This document shows, piece after piece, positions 1-8,812 of a stretch of DNA of 64,000 bases. Within the stretch, counting starts at the first letter, position 1; each line of letters begins with the position of its first letter. The stretch covers positions 310,001 through 374,000 of the forward strand of contig JAPOWW010000003.1 in assembly GCA_026707405.1 (NCBI GenBank), given 5' to 3'. The position numbers and the translations under genes were made by a program. This DNA comes from Chloroflexota bacterium (GTDB lineage: Bacteria > Chloroflexota > UBA11872 > VXNJ01). The notes beneath the pieces are model-generated. The model searched no databases, was not told the DNA's origin, and worked only from the letters and a program-made list of their open reading frames with translations.

Positions 1-286
1 GCTCGGAATCGGCGGACTCGAATCCGAGAATGCGGGCGACCTCGCCGGGGGATGTGGCGGGATCGGCCATGAACGCGTCGGGATAGAGCTTCAGGTGAGC
101 CCGGGACGCCACGCGCCCGAAGATTCGACGACGGCCGCCGTCGACTTCATCCCAGTAGTAGATGAACTCGCCGATCTTCACGACACCTTCACGGTCGGGC
201 GTGACGATGGTGAAGTCTCCGGCGCTTTCGCCGGGACCCTTGGTCGTGCCTATCGGGAGGTTATCGCCCGCCACGCCCGAAATCAT
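1..286 (-). CDS. herA: HerA-type ATPase, N-terminal HAS-barrel part (truncated by window edge)
   Basis: Translating the minus strand from the ATG at 286-284 gives an open frame of 95 codons that runs off the left edge of the window. The residues look like the N-terminal HAS-barrel domain of HerA-family DNA translocases: a beta-rich stretch with GDFTIV, VVKIGEFIYYWDE and RRIFGRVASR. The ATP-binding domain would lie outside the window, so no Walker motif can be seen. The start overlaps the stop of the preceding gene as ATGA, which implies translational coupling. HerA is a hexameric DNA pump that works with NurA in end resection. The two genes upstream (HAS-barrel-like protein and NurA), followed by Rad50 and Mre11, make HerA the natural assignment. 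The family call rests mainly on this context. Confidence 0.7.
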   Translation of the reverse strand, partial: MISGVAGDNLPIGTTKGPGESAGDFTIVTPDREGVVKIGEFIYYWDEVDGGRRRIFGRVASRAHLKLYPDAFMADPATSPGEVARILGFESADSE

Positions 287-888
287 TTGGACTGCTCGAC
301 CTTGAGCTTCCACGCCAAATTGCTGCGTATCACGGAGAGCGCCGCCGACTCCTCCGGGAACAGATCCGCCAGCCGGTCCGAGAGGCTCAGGAGCAACTGT
401 TCGATAAGCGGATGGCCATGGGCGAGCAGATGGGGAACATAACCTACGGTAAAGCGGCCATTTGGCTTGTGAAAGTTGGTGATTTCGTTGTCTCGCAGCG
501 CCCGGACGCGCGCGCCGATGAACGGGGATGTCGAAGTGACGCCGTGAACTACCGTGTTGTCGCGGTTCAACATGCCGAGCGCGATGATCCCCACCAGCGT
601 CGCGGTATCGGCGTAGCGGTCAGGTGTCAGACGGTCGGACTCGATTTGCGGCCTGATTCGCGGTCCCGCCGAACCGAAGTCGGGATTGAAGAGGATGGTG
701 TCGAAAACGACGCCGACCAATTCAGACGCGGCGTCCTCCATATCGACTGCGACGAGGGTGCCAAACGCGTAACGCGCGGCGGCGGGCGGATCGTCGACTT
801 CTCCCTCCGCCAGGACCTGGCAGACGAACTCGACGTGAGAGTTCGACTTGACGATCGTGCCTATTTCCAGGCTGTCTATCTCCTCCAC
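283..888 (-). CDS. HAS-barrel-like protein of the NurA/HerA operon
   Basis: This 201-residue protein has no catalytic motif that I recognise. The N-terminal ~75 residues (IGTIVKSNSHVEFVCQVL, then GTLVAVDMEDAASELVGVVFD) read as a small beta-barrel of the HAS type found at the start of HerA and the ATP synthase beta subunit. The rest is mixed alpha/beta without membrane segments. Its start overlaps the end of NurA by 13 nt, and its stop overlaps the HerA start as ATGA, so it is tightly embedded in the operon. A role as an adaptor or regulator of the HerA-NurA machine is an inference from position and fold resemblance. It could also be a HerA-like paralogue that has lost its ATPase domain. Confidence 0.6.
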   Translation of the reverse strand: MEEIDSLEIGTIVKSNSHVEFVCQVLAEGEVDDPPAAARYAFGTLVAVDMEDAASELVGVVFDTILFNPDFGSAGPRIRPQIESDRLTPDRYADTATLVGIIALGMLNRDNTVVHGVTSTSPFIGARVRALRDNEITNFHKPNGRFTVGYVPHLLAHGHPLIEQLLLSLSDRLADLFPEESAALSVIRSNLAWKLKVEQSK

Positions 889-2066
889 TGCTTGCTTTCG
901 CTCTTGGGCCGGGACCGCCGGCTCCGCAGCGGGCTAGATGCGGAGAATTGCCGCTCGGCGAACCGGCGGAAGATATCTCTGAACCTGTCCCTGTCGCGAG
1001 ATGTAAGCACGGCGACCGCGTCGGCAGTCTCCATGGCGTACGGGTAACCGCCGCCTTGTGCCGCGATTTCGGCGCGGATTACGTCCACCATTTGGTCAAG
1101 CCTTCCGGACTCCAATATCCAGCCGGGAAACTCCAACCGCGCCGGCAGCGCGTCGCGGCTGGAACGGAGATATACGAAATGGACATCGGTCTGCCGTCCC
1201 CGCCCTTCGTAGTTTTCCAGCCCCTTGGCCCGGGCGCAAACGAAGGCGGGGGTCCGCTGGAGCCATTCGCTTTGGGGCAGCAAGACGCCGTCGTTCAGAT
1301 CGGTTGTCGATCCGTTATCGAGCCACGAGTACATTTGCGAGAGATCGCGGGCGCGGCTGGAATCGACATAGCCGACGACGGGCGTCCGCGTTTTCTCGGA
1401 CGCCTCCATCAGGTCCAGGACGGATTCCACGTATCTGGGTCGGAGACTGGTGGCGAATGAGACGACCAGACTTCCGTCGAAAATCGCGACTCTGCGGCCC
1501 GGCTCGTCCGCACGTGACTCCATCCACTCGATTAACGTCTCGATTTCCAGGCGGTGACGGCGTTCGTTGACGGCGTCCTGAAGAGCCGCGTCGTCCGGGG
1601 CGCTCGCGAGCAAATCGTGGGGCAGCAACGGCTTGAATAGAGTCGACTTTCTGTAGTCGCCCTTGCCGCGGTGGGGATTCTCGAACATGCCCACCCGCAC
1701 GGCGGCTATCGGCACACTCCAGTCGCCGGTCGGATATATCTGGCTGCCGTCGACGGCCAGCGTCGTCACGTCGTCCGATGCCCGCTCGGCCCACCGGCTC
1801 CACTCGCGACGGCTCGCGTCGTGGGGCAGTCCGGTCTCGAACGGAAGCCAGTCTCCCATGCCCGGGTTCCACTCGGACGACGGGTAGGCGCCGTGCCTGC
1901 CGGCGGGAAAATCGAGCGCGGCTTGAAGGTCGGCGGCCGTACGGCGGCGCGCGGCTTGGGCGGATTTTCGCAAGCGGTCGCGCTCCTGGAGGAGCTCGCG
2001 ATTCGATAGCGCCAGCTCGTCGGCATGGTCTTCCAGGAATTGCCAGACCTGAGATGCGTCGATCAT
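876..2066 (-). CDS. nurA: NurA-domain DNA repair nuclease
   Basis: This 396-residue protein carries the hallmarks of the NurA nuclease fold. A first acidic motif, LAVDGSQIYP, has D106 in DGS. A second, VAIFDGSLV, has D197, again in DGS. A C-terminal helical segment is followed by GGYPYAMETADAVAVLT. NurA enzymes are Mn-dependent 5'-3' nucleases and endonucleases that resect DNA ends when driven by HerA. An N-terminal helical region (about residues 1-60) precedes the nuclease domain. The gene lies 34 nt downstream of rad50 and overlaps the next gene by 13 nt. The ATG at 2066-2064 was kept because the alternatives would trim the N-terminal helix. Confidence in the family is high. The exact polarity of the nuclease cannot be read from sequence. 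Confidence 0.82.
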   Translation of the reverse strand: MIDASQVWQFLEDHADELALSNRELLQERDRLRKSAQAARRRTAADLQAALDFPAGRHGAYPSSEWNPGMGDWLPFETGLPHDASRREWSRWAERASDDVTTLAVDGSQIYPTGDWSVPIAAVRVGMFENPHRGKGDYRKSTLFKPLLPHDLLASAPDDAALQDAVNERRHRLEIETLIEWMESRADEPGRRVAIFDGSLVVSFATSLRPRYVESVLDLMEASEKTRTPVVGYVDSSRARDLSQMYSWLDNGSTTDLNDGVLLPQSEWLQRTPAFVCARAKGLENYEGRGRQTDVHFVYLRSSRDALPARLEFPGWILESGRLDQMVDVIRAEIAAQGGGYPYAMETADAVAVLTSRDRDRFRDIFRRFAERQFSASSPLRSRRSRPKSESKQWRR

Positions 2067-2100
2067 CGATTCGGGTTTATCGGGGCAGCTGCGGTGGAAT

Positions 2101-4902
2101 TCACTGGACTCGGACGCGGGATACGCCGTTGATCTTTTCGACGTGAATGACGGATTGGAGCAGCCGTTCGAAGGTGTCGTCGTGGCTAATGACGAACAGC
2201 TGGGAAAAGCCGGTGATGCGTTGAATCTGCTCCGCGAGATTTTCCCTCCGGGTGGCGTCGAGATTCTGGGTGGGTTCGTCTAGGAATGCGGTGTCGATTC
2301 GCAGCAGGTCCCGGAGCAAGGCCAGCCGCACCGAGAGCGCGGCGGTTATCTGCTCGCCGCCGGAGAGCTGGCGGAAAGATCTGCGGTAGCCGCCGCTCTC
2401 CAGCCAAATTCCGTATTCCTCGTCCCATTGGAGCGATTGATCGTAGCTGCCCATGATTTCGCAGAATATCTCGTTGGCAGAGTTGGACACTCCGAAGACC
2501 ATGGCCTTGGTTACCTCAGGACCGGCGTCGCGCAGCGAGTTGCGAATGAGCCGCGTAACTCGTTGGAGGGTCTCGGTGCGTTTGACTTTAGCGAGAATGA
2601 CTCCGGATTCCCGCTGGACCTCCAGCAGCTCCAGCCGCTCATCTTCGAGCCTCCTCAACTCGGCGTCCAACTGCTCGCGACGACTCTGGAGAGCGCCAAC
2701 CTCGGTCTGAAGAGCGCTCTCGTGTTCGCGCGCTTTAGTCAGGTTCTCAGGGTCGAACTGCTTTGCCTGCTTTTCGAGGAGGCGTTTTGAACGCTCGACG
2801 GCTTGCCCGGCCTGATTGGCCTTTGCGCGGGCGGATTCGCGCTCTTCGAGGAGAGCGGGCAGGCTCCCAGCGACGGCGCTGTCTTTCAAGTGCCGTTCAT
2901 GTGCAGGACGCAAGGATGCGAGGGAGCGCCGCAGGTTATTGACTAGTTCGGGTGTGTTCACGAGAGGGCCGATTTCTTCGCGGAGCGATGCGAGCTTCGA
3001 AGTGGACGACGCAATGGCATCGCGCGCGTCGGCAAGCTCAGCTTCGATTGACTTGCGCCTGGCGAGCTCCGACCGCGCGATCTGAAGTCGGGAGCGCGGG
3101 TCAGGGTCGCCGAACTCGTCAATTTGTTCTGCGAGTGCGATGGCTTCCGATTGCGCTTTCAGGGCTTGAGCCTCTGCGGTCCTGGCCTCGGCGACCAGGG
3201 CGTTTTGCGCCTCGATGCGCTGGGATAGCGTGTTGACCTGGTCCTCCCAAACCGCGATCCCTGCTGCCTTTTCCTCGGCGGCGCGGGCCAGCCGCAGGCG
3301 CTCGCGGGTCTCTTCGAGCACGGCTTCAAGCTCGGTTCGTTTGATCGGGTCGGCGGCCTCGAGGCGGACGCTGTAAAGCTCGACCAGGTGCGCTCCCCGC
3401 TCGATGGCTCGTTTCAACGCCTGACGCAGGTGATGGAGATCCGGTTGACGGTCTGAGCTTTCGGGGCCGGACTCGATGCGCCGCTCAACGCCGGCAAGCT
3501 CCAGACGCTCGTGGGCTACGCGCGCCGAGAGACCGTCGACGTTCGGGCTGAAGAGCTGCAAATCGCCGTGGGCGGCGTCGGCCGAGGTTATGGACGCTGA
3601 AAGATCGACGATCCGCTGCTGGAGGTCATCTACCTGGGCGGCGAGCGGCCTGTCGTTATGCGCATCGGCAATGCGGCGTTCGTATTCCTCCCGGCCGGCG
3701 ATGTGCCCAGCAATCTCGGACTCGATCCGCGCTATTTGTTCCCTTGCGTTGGCGAGCACTGCCGCCCGCCGGCGAGCTTCGTCGAGTTGGTCCTCAAGCT
3801 CCGATTGAGACTCGACGGCTTTTTGCAGGTCCGGTAAACGCGCATGGAGACGGGACAGCTCGTCCAGGTCTGCTTGCGCCTGGTCGCGGCGCTTTTGATG
3901 GACTCCCAGGTTGGCTTCGAGCACGCCGATTTCGGTCGAAAGACGCTGGAATCCGGCGAGCCGCGCCTGCTCGACGTGGAAGCGCTCTTCCGTGGACCGG
4001 TACTCGGCGGACTGCGCGCTTGAAGCATCTGCCCGTTTGGCGGCCTTCTCGGCTTCGCTCACTCTGGCGGCGGCCGCGTCCAGAGCCTCTGCGTGAAGCT
4101 CGAGGGTTTGAGCGCCGGCGCTGATCTCTGCTTTGAGACGGTCGATCGACTCCTTGCGGGCGTTGAGATCCGCGGTTACAGCTCTGGCCTTTCTTAATTG
4201 GTCGACGGCCCTATCGAGTAGCGCTGCGACTTCAGCGGCGGTGGACGTTTTTTCCTTGATTGCCTGGGTAACTTGCGGCAGGTCCTTTAGGCGCTCTTCG
4301 AGGGCGGCCAGAGTTTGCTCAAGTTCGGATCTTCGGTTGTCCAGCAGGTTCAGGGGTTTCCTCAGCGCGTTGAACGCGGCGCGGAAGTCGTGGGTGCCGA
4401 GCAGCGGGTCGAACTTGCTCTTGCGCGACTGGGGAGTGTCGATGAAGTCGGCGGTCAGCCGTCCCTGGGGGACGCCGCTAACGTCGGCGAATATCGATTT
4501 GAGATCGACGGCGCTGTCGCCGAAACCCAGAGTCCGCCGGAGAAACCTGTCGACCTCCTCGCGGCCTTCGGCCATTGGGCCGCCGTGTTCGGCGTCCATT
4601 AGTTTGGGAGCGGCGGAAACCGCGCCCGCTCGACTTTTTCGCAGCGACCGCACCGACTCGTACTCGCGTCCGTCCAGCGGAGAGACGTAGCCGACGCGTA
4701 TTTCGGCGGATGTTTGCCCTTCGCGCATGAGCGCGGCGAGAGGGACGCCGGTGAAACCGAAGAGCGCGTAGCCTATGGCCTCGACTATGGTCGACTTGCC
4801 TGCACCGTTTTCGCCGGAGATCGCGGTAAGACCGGGCGACAGGTCGAGGTGCTGCTCTTCGTAGCTCTTGATGTTATTTAGGTAAACGCTAGTTATCTGC
4901 AA
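2101..4902 (-). CDS. rad50: Rad50/SbcC-type SMC ATPase without a zinc hook
   Basis: This 933-residue ABC/SMC-type ATPase has Walker A GENGAGKST at residues 30-38, long heptad-rich coiled coils through about residues 180-760, the ABC signature LSGGEQ near the C-terminus and Walker B AFLDEPTQNLD, then an H-switch-like ISHDD. It should form the ATPase core of an Mre11-Rad50 complex that tethers and processes broken DNA ends. The usual CxxC zinc-hook motif at the tip of the coiled coil is absent. The only cysteine I find in the protein is in IFCEIM near the C-terminal ATPase half. The gene overlaps the mre11 stop by 14 nt and is followed by nurA. At 933 residues it is within the normal range for SbcC/Rad50 proteins. 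Confidence 0.88.
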   Translation of the reverse strand: MQITSVYLNNIKSYEEQHLDLSPGLTAISGENGAGKSTIVEAIGYALFGFTGVPLAALMREGQTSAEIRVGYVSPLDGREYESVRSLRKSRAGAVSAAPKLMDAEHGGPMAEGREEVDRFLRRTLGFGDSAVDLKSIFADVSGVPQGRLTADFIDTPQSRKSKFDPLLGTHDFRAAFNALRKPLNLLDNRRSELEQTLAALEERLKDLPQVTQAIKEKTSTAAEVAALLDRAVDQLRKARAVTADLNARKESIDRLKAEISAGAQTLELHAEALDAAAARVSEAEKAAKRADASSAQSAEYRSTEERFHVEQARLAGFQRLSTEIGVLEANLGVHQKRRDQAQADLDELSRLHARLPDLQKAVESQSELEDQLDEARRRAAVLANAREQIARIESEIAGHIAGREEYERRIADAHNDRPLAAQVDDLQQRIVDLSASITSADAAHGDLQLFSPNVDGLSARVAHERLELAGVERRIESGPESSDRQPDLHHLRQALKRAIERGAHLVELYSVRLEAADPIKRTELEAVLEETRERLRLARAAEEKAAGIAVWEDQVNTLSQRIEAQNALVAEARTAEAQALKAQSEAIALAEQIDEFGDPDPRSRLQIARSELARRKSIEAELADARDAIASSTSKLASLREEIGPLVNTPELVNNLRRSLASLRPAHERHLKDSAVAGSLPALLEERESARAKANQAGQAVERSKRLLEKQAKQFDPENLTKAREHESALQTEVGALQSRREQLDAELRRLEDERLELLEVQRESGVILAKVKRTETLQRVTRLIRNSLRDAGPEVTKAMVFGVSNSANEIFCEIMGSYDQSLQWDEEYGIWLESGGYRRSFRQLSGGEQITAALSVRLALLRDLLRIDTAFLDEPTQNLDATRRENLAEQIQRITGFSQLFVISHDDTFERLLQSVIHVEKINGVSRVRVQ

Positions 4903-6187
4903 CGTCGAGGATCCCGGCGCGCCCGAGTCCGGACGTCAGGATTTCCAGAAGAGACTCCGGCGATTCGGACTGAATGGACTGGGACTTGAGCCGGGCCGCC
5001 AGGGCGGCCAGCTCGGCGGCGTGGGGCGCGAACTCGTCGTATTTTTCGAACATCTGAGTTAGAACGCTGCGCTCGATCTCGCTTCGCGTTTGTTGAAGGT
5101 CCGACGTCATCGGATCGCCAAGCTGACGGTTTTCCGTATCCAGCACTACCCGGGCGATCAGGCAGTCGAGCTTCTCGTGAAGGACTCGTTCGTAGAGGCG
5201 CGGATCGACGAGACCGCGTTCGAATCGGAGCAGGCCAGTGAGCCGAAGCTCGACGATGGGGCGTTCGGAGCGCGACTCCACGTGGGCATCCGCTAATTTG
5301 GAGATTGCCTGTGCCAACTCCTCGGGCGTCACGTATGAGCCGACTTCGATTTCCAGCTTTAGGTATTTACGGGAGAACGCAACGTTGCCAATTAGTCGAG
5401 CCTGCTGCTTGGGTGATGCCGCGGTATCGACGGTCACGTCGTAGAAGCCTTTGCGCCGCCCGACCTCGCGCGAACTCCAGTTTTCGAGCGCGCCTGGGCT
5501 GAAAAGCAGCGGCTCCTCGTCCGTGCCGTCTGGCAGGCTGAACGCGTGGTGGACGTGGCCCAACGCGACGTAGTTGATGAGTCCGCGAAGCACCAATAGC
5601 TCGTCGGCGGTGCATCCGCTGTGCAGGTAGTCCACCTTGTCGTCGACTCCAGTATGGAGGAGGCAAATCGAGTGTTCGACGCCGGACGAGGGCAGGTCGG
5701 CGGCGAGCCTGGCGAATCTGCGGACTATTTCCGGAAGCCGGGCGCCGTAATAGCCAATACCGAAAATGCGGACACCGTCGAGGTCGAAGTAGGTCCCTCC
5801 GGATTCGGCTCGCCATGGACGGACTCCCACTCCATCTTGTTCGCGGGTGATGTCGAGCAAATGCAAAAGGCCTTGCCGCTGCAGATACCAGACCCACGTC
5901 TTGGCTCCGTGCCTGAGGAACTTCTCGTGATTGCCTTCGATTGCGAAGACGGGTATTCCGGCCCTGGAGAGCCGCTGAAGGCCTGTTGCGGCGACGTTGA
6001 ACGTCTCCGGGTCGACCGTCTTCTGTTCGAAGAGATCGCCCGCGATTAGCACGAAGTCGGCGCTCACATCAATCGAATAGCTGATGACGTCCCTGTAGGC
6101 GCGGGCGAAGTCGATGGCGCGCTCGACCCGGCCGTACTGCTGCTTGCCGAGATGGACATCGGCCATGTGGACGAACCGGAACTTAAT
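4889..6187 (-). CDS. mre11: Mre11/SbcD-type DNA repair exonuclease
   Basis: This is a calcineurin-like phosphoesterase of the Mre11/SbcD family. The metal-binding motifs appear in order: ADVHLG (DxH), LIAGDLFEQ (GDLF), EGNHEK, LLHTGVDD and ALGHVHHAF (GHxH). It is the nuclease partner of the Rad50 protein encoded next. The first ATG (6166-6164) falls inside the conserved first beta-strand. Seven in-frame codons upstream add KFRFVH before MADVHLG, matching the usual N-terminus of the family. The only candidate initiators there are ATT at 6187-6185 (or ATC two codons further upstream), with GGAG nearby and an in-frame stop further upstream. I chose the ATT start on that basis, so the N-terminus is uncertain while the rest is solid. 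This is the first gene of the operon. Confidence 0.85.
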   Translation of the reverse strand: MKFRFVHMADVHLGKQQYGRVERAIDFARAYRDVISYSIDVSADFVLIAGDLFEQKTVDPETFNVAATGLQRLSRAGIPVFAIEGNHEKFLRHGAKTWVWYLQRQGLLHLLDITREQDGVGVRPWRAESGGTYFDLDGVRIFGIGYYGARLPEIVRRFARLAADLPSSGVEHSICLLHTGVDDKVDYLHSGCTADELLVLRGLINYVALGHVHHAFSLPDGTDEEPLLFSPGALENWSSREVGRRKGFYDVTVDTAASPKQQARLIGNVAFSRKYLKLEIEVGSYVTPEELAQAISKLADAHVESRSERPIVELRLTGLLRFERGLVDPRLYERVLHEKLDCLIARVVLDTENRQLGDPMTSDLQQTRSEIERSVLTQMFEKYDEFAPHAAELAALAARLKSQSIQSESPESLLEILTSGLGRAGILDVADN

Positions 6188-6234
6188 CGCGATACTCCGT
6201 AATCTTCAGGGGCGAGGCGCTGAGGTCGCCGCTT

Positions 6235-7110
6235 ATGAAAGAAAACAGCCGGACCGTAGCCGTGACGGGGGGCGCCGGGCGGGTTGGCAGGCTGCTGGCC
6301 TCCAATCTTGATGCCTTGGGTCACACCGTAAGAATTCTCGATCTGCCGCAGGCGGACTTCGACGGACTTGAAGTTTACGAGACTCTGCCGGGGGATATTT
6401 GCGATGGGGAATACGTGCGGTCGGCGCTGACAGGCGCGGACGTTGTGGTGCATCTGGCGGCGTTGCTGCCGCCGGTCGCTGAAGAAAGGCCGGAGCTTAC
6501 TGATCGGGTGAACGTGGAGGGAACCAAGAACACTCTCGACGCGATGGACTCGATGGTGGACGGAGGGATGCTGGTCTTCAGCTCGTCGGTCGTCGTCTAT
6601 GGCAACACCCAGGACATGCAGCCGCCGGTAACGACCGATGCTCCGCTCAGGGGCGCCGGGGCTTATCCAGAGAGCAAGATCGCCGCGGAGGAGGCGATAG
6701 GCGAATCGGGGAGGGCGGCAGTAGCTCTTCGGATATCCGGGGTATCGGTTCCCGACTTCCTGCTGCCGCCGGCGGTTTGGCCTTTCACCGCCGGTCAGCG
6801 CATGGAGTTCGTTCTGATAGACGACGTGGCGGCGGCGCTGACTTCGGCGGCGGTTGGCGACTTTGACGCGGGGATGGCCGTCCACAACATCGCGGGGGGC
6901 GATAGCTGGCGCTTGACGGGCCGCCAGTATTCGGACGCCTACCTGGGGGCGTTTCAGATTCCGGGCGAAGAAGCCAAGTTCCTGGATCAGTCCGAGGCGT
7001 TCGACTTCTACGACATCGGTTCGGCGGTCGAGGACTTTGGCTTTAGTCCGACGCCATTTGAGTGCTTTCTCTCGGCGTTTGAATCATCGATTGCCAAAGC
7101 GTTGAGTTGA
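6235..7110 (+). CDS. NAD-dependent epimerase/dehydratase (extended SDR)
   Basis: This 291-residue protein has the extended short-chain dehydrogenase layout. A Rossmann motif GGAGRVG at residues 12-18 is followed by ADVVVHLAAL, the active-site block FSSSVVVYG and the catalytic Tyr/Lys pair in AYPESKIAAE. Members convert nucleotide sugars or related hydroxy-compounds with bound NAD(P). The substrate cannot be read from the sequence. The gene is divergent from mre11 with only about 47 nt between them, so the two promoters must share that space. It is followed by a gene-free convergent gap before the RdhA-like gene. No signal peptide or membrane segment is seen. Confidence 0.75.
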   Translation: MKENSRTVAVTGGAGRVGRLLASNLDALGHTVRILDLPQADFDGLEVYETLPGDICDGEYVRSALTGADVVVHLAALLPPVAEERPELTDRVNVEGTKNTLDAMDSMVDGGMLVFSSSVVVYGNTQDMQPPVTTDAPLRGAGAYPESKIAAEEAIGESGRAAVALRISGVSVPDFLLPPAVWPFTAGQRMEFVLIDDVAAALTSAAVGDFDAGMAVHNIAGGDSWRLTGRQYSDAYLGAFQIPGEEAKFLDQSEAFDFYDIGSAVEDFGFSPTPFECFLSAFESSIAKALS

Positions 7111-7326
7111 GGTTTGGGTCGGAGGCCTGGGGAGGCTCATGCACTGCCCTTGGCTTGTCCGAACGGCCATTCGGTGAACACCTGGCAGCGAGCCTCGACC
7201 GTGGCTCATCGTCGAGGACGTAGTAGGTCCAAGTCAGGGCATCTGCGTCGATCGACGCTTACGAGCACGGCGTTGAGAGGACTCGCTCGGGATCATCGTG
7301 GCGCGGCCTGAGCCACGGAAGTGAAA

Positions 7327-8574
7327 CTACGTGTCGCGGGTGATGCCGTTCTTGTCGATGGCCGACTTGACGTTCCTGGCGAATTCGGTCAGTTCGCCGT
7401 CGGCGGGGATGTCGTCGCCGGCAAGCCGCTCTTTGAACTGCTCGAATAGCCAATCCTCGCGGCGGCCGTGCGGTATGTCGAATAAGCTCCGCTCGAAGTT
7501 GGGGAGCCGGCCGGGGCCGAAGTAGCCTTTGTCGTGCAGCGAGTAGCCTTCGAGCTCGTGGGTGCCCTTGCCCAGCACTTCGCCAGTTTGCACATAGTGG
7601 TTCATCACAGCAGGCATGCCGAACTTCTGTATCGGGCAGACCTTCATGCAGATGCCGCAGCCGTCGTATATGGCCATCACGGGGCGGCATCGCTCGTAGA
7701 TCACTTTGTTCTTCTCGGCGCCGCGCCACCACACCTTTTCTCTGACGAGCGCTCGTGCGGGGCAGCGTTCCACGCATATCAAACACTTTTGACAGAATGC
7801 GTGAATGCCATAGTCCACCGGCTTGTCGTATGTAACCGGTGCGTCGGTTGTGATCATCATCAGGCGAGCCCTGGAGCCGAAGTGTGGCGAAAGAAGCTGG
7901 CCGTTGGCCCCAAGCTGTCCCAGGCCAGCGGCGACGAACATGGGGATCATTACCGAAATCGGATCGCGTGGGCTGTGAATCTGCGCGTGGTAGCCCATCT
8001 CTCGTATAAGGTCGGCGAGCCTGTCACCCCGTTTGCTCTCGAACTCATAGGTGTCGAAATGGGCGTGCTCGGCTTCAAGGCTGGGAATACTCTGAGTCTG
8101 ATCGTAGTCCTGCTCCATCGCCAGGCAGATGGCGTGGGGAAACTTCGCCCAGCTCCGCTTGCATTCGAAGAGGTACCGGCGATCGAACCTGGTGAAGCCG
8201 ACCTCTCCGAAGCCGAGCTCGCGGGCCGCGCGCCGGATGTCTTCGGTAAGGTCTTCTCTCTCCCGCGGGGCGCCTGACAGCTTCACGTTCGCCGACACCT
8301 CGGCGGAGTCGACCAAGGGCTTCATTCGCTCGTCGTGGCCCCTCATGTAGTCGGCGACCTCGGGTGAATATACCGACCACACCCAGTCCCTGTCGGCGCC
8401 CTTCTCGATGTTCTGGGTTTCGAGGGGGTCTACGCGGCTGAAGAACGAGACGTCGGCCTCGCGGAGAGGGATACCCGGCGTGGTGGTCAGGTCCTCGGCG
8501 ACAGGTATTTCGACATCCGGGTCGCCGAATACTCGCCCAGGTCGCTTGACGACGTGGCTTATTGACTTGACCAC
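7327..8574 (-). CDS. Reductive dehalogenase-like Fe-S protein (RdhA family, soluble form)
   Basis: This 415-residue protein resembles the catalytic RdhA subunit of corrinoid reductive dehalogenases. The C-terminal third contains two ferredoxin-type clusters, CQKCLICVERCP followed by CGICMKVCP with upstream cysteine ligands. The middle (LGFGEVGFTR, then GANGQLLSPHFGSRARL) matches the nitroreductase-like corrinoid-binding fold shared with epoxyqueuosine reductase. Unlike respiratory RdhA it has no twin-arginine signal at the N-terminus, and no small RdhB membrane anchor is encoded nearby. A cytoplasmic, perhaps catabolic or biosynthetic, role is therefore more likely than organohalide respiration. 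The start is GTG at 8574 with GGGG upstream. The substrate is unknown, and corrinoid use is inferred from family. Confidence 0.72.
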   Translation of the reverse strand: MVKSISHVVKRPGRVFGDPDVEIPVAEDLTTTPGIPLREADVSFFSRVDPLETQNIEKGADRDWVWSVYSPEVADYMRGHDERMKPLVDSAEVSANVKLSGAPREREDLTEDIRRAARELGFGEVGFTRFDRRYLFECKRSWAKFPHAICLAMEQDYDQTQSIPSLEAEHAHFDTYEFESKRGDRLADLIREMGYHAQIHSPRDPISVMIPMFVAAGLGQLGANGQLLSPHFGSRARLMMITTDAPVTYDKPVDYGIHAFCQKCLICVERCPARALVREKVWWRGAEKNKVIYERCRPVMAIYDGCGICMKVCPIQKFGMPAVMNHYVQTGEVLGKGTHELEGYSLHDKGYFGPGRLPNFERSLFDIPHGRREDWLFEQFKERLAGDDIPADGELTEFARNVKSAIDKNGITRDT

Positions 8575-8812
8575 GACATTTCCCCGTGTGGGACTGTAAC
8601 TGTCTATAACGTAGGGAGTGTAATACCGGGAAGATTAGGTGATCAAGAGTGATTTCGCGGCGTTGTCTCGGGTATGGGAGCGGGGTCGGCGAGCGACACA
8701 GACAGGATTGCTGCGGCCACATCCTTGTTTGCGAGGTCGGGAGACGATTTTGCGACCGAGATAGGTGATGTAATCTCTCTGAAAACAGGGACCAATGGAG
8801 GCGAGGTGACGT

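Noticed and set aside
7111-7326. A small gene in the convergent gap after the epimerase
   Set aside because: A 65-codon frame is present but has Arg/His/Ser-rich composition, no ribosome-binding site and no family resemblance.
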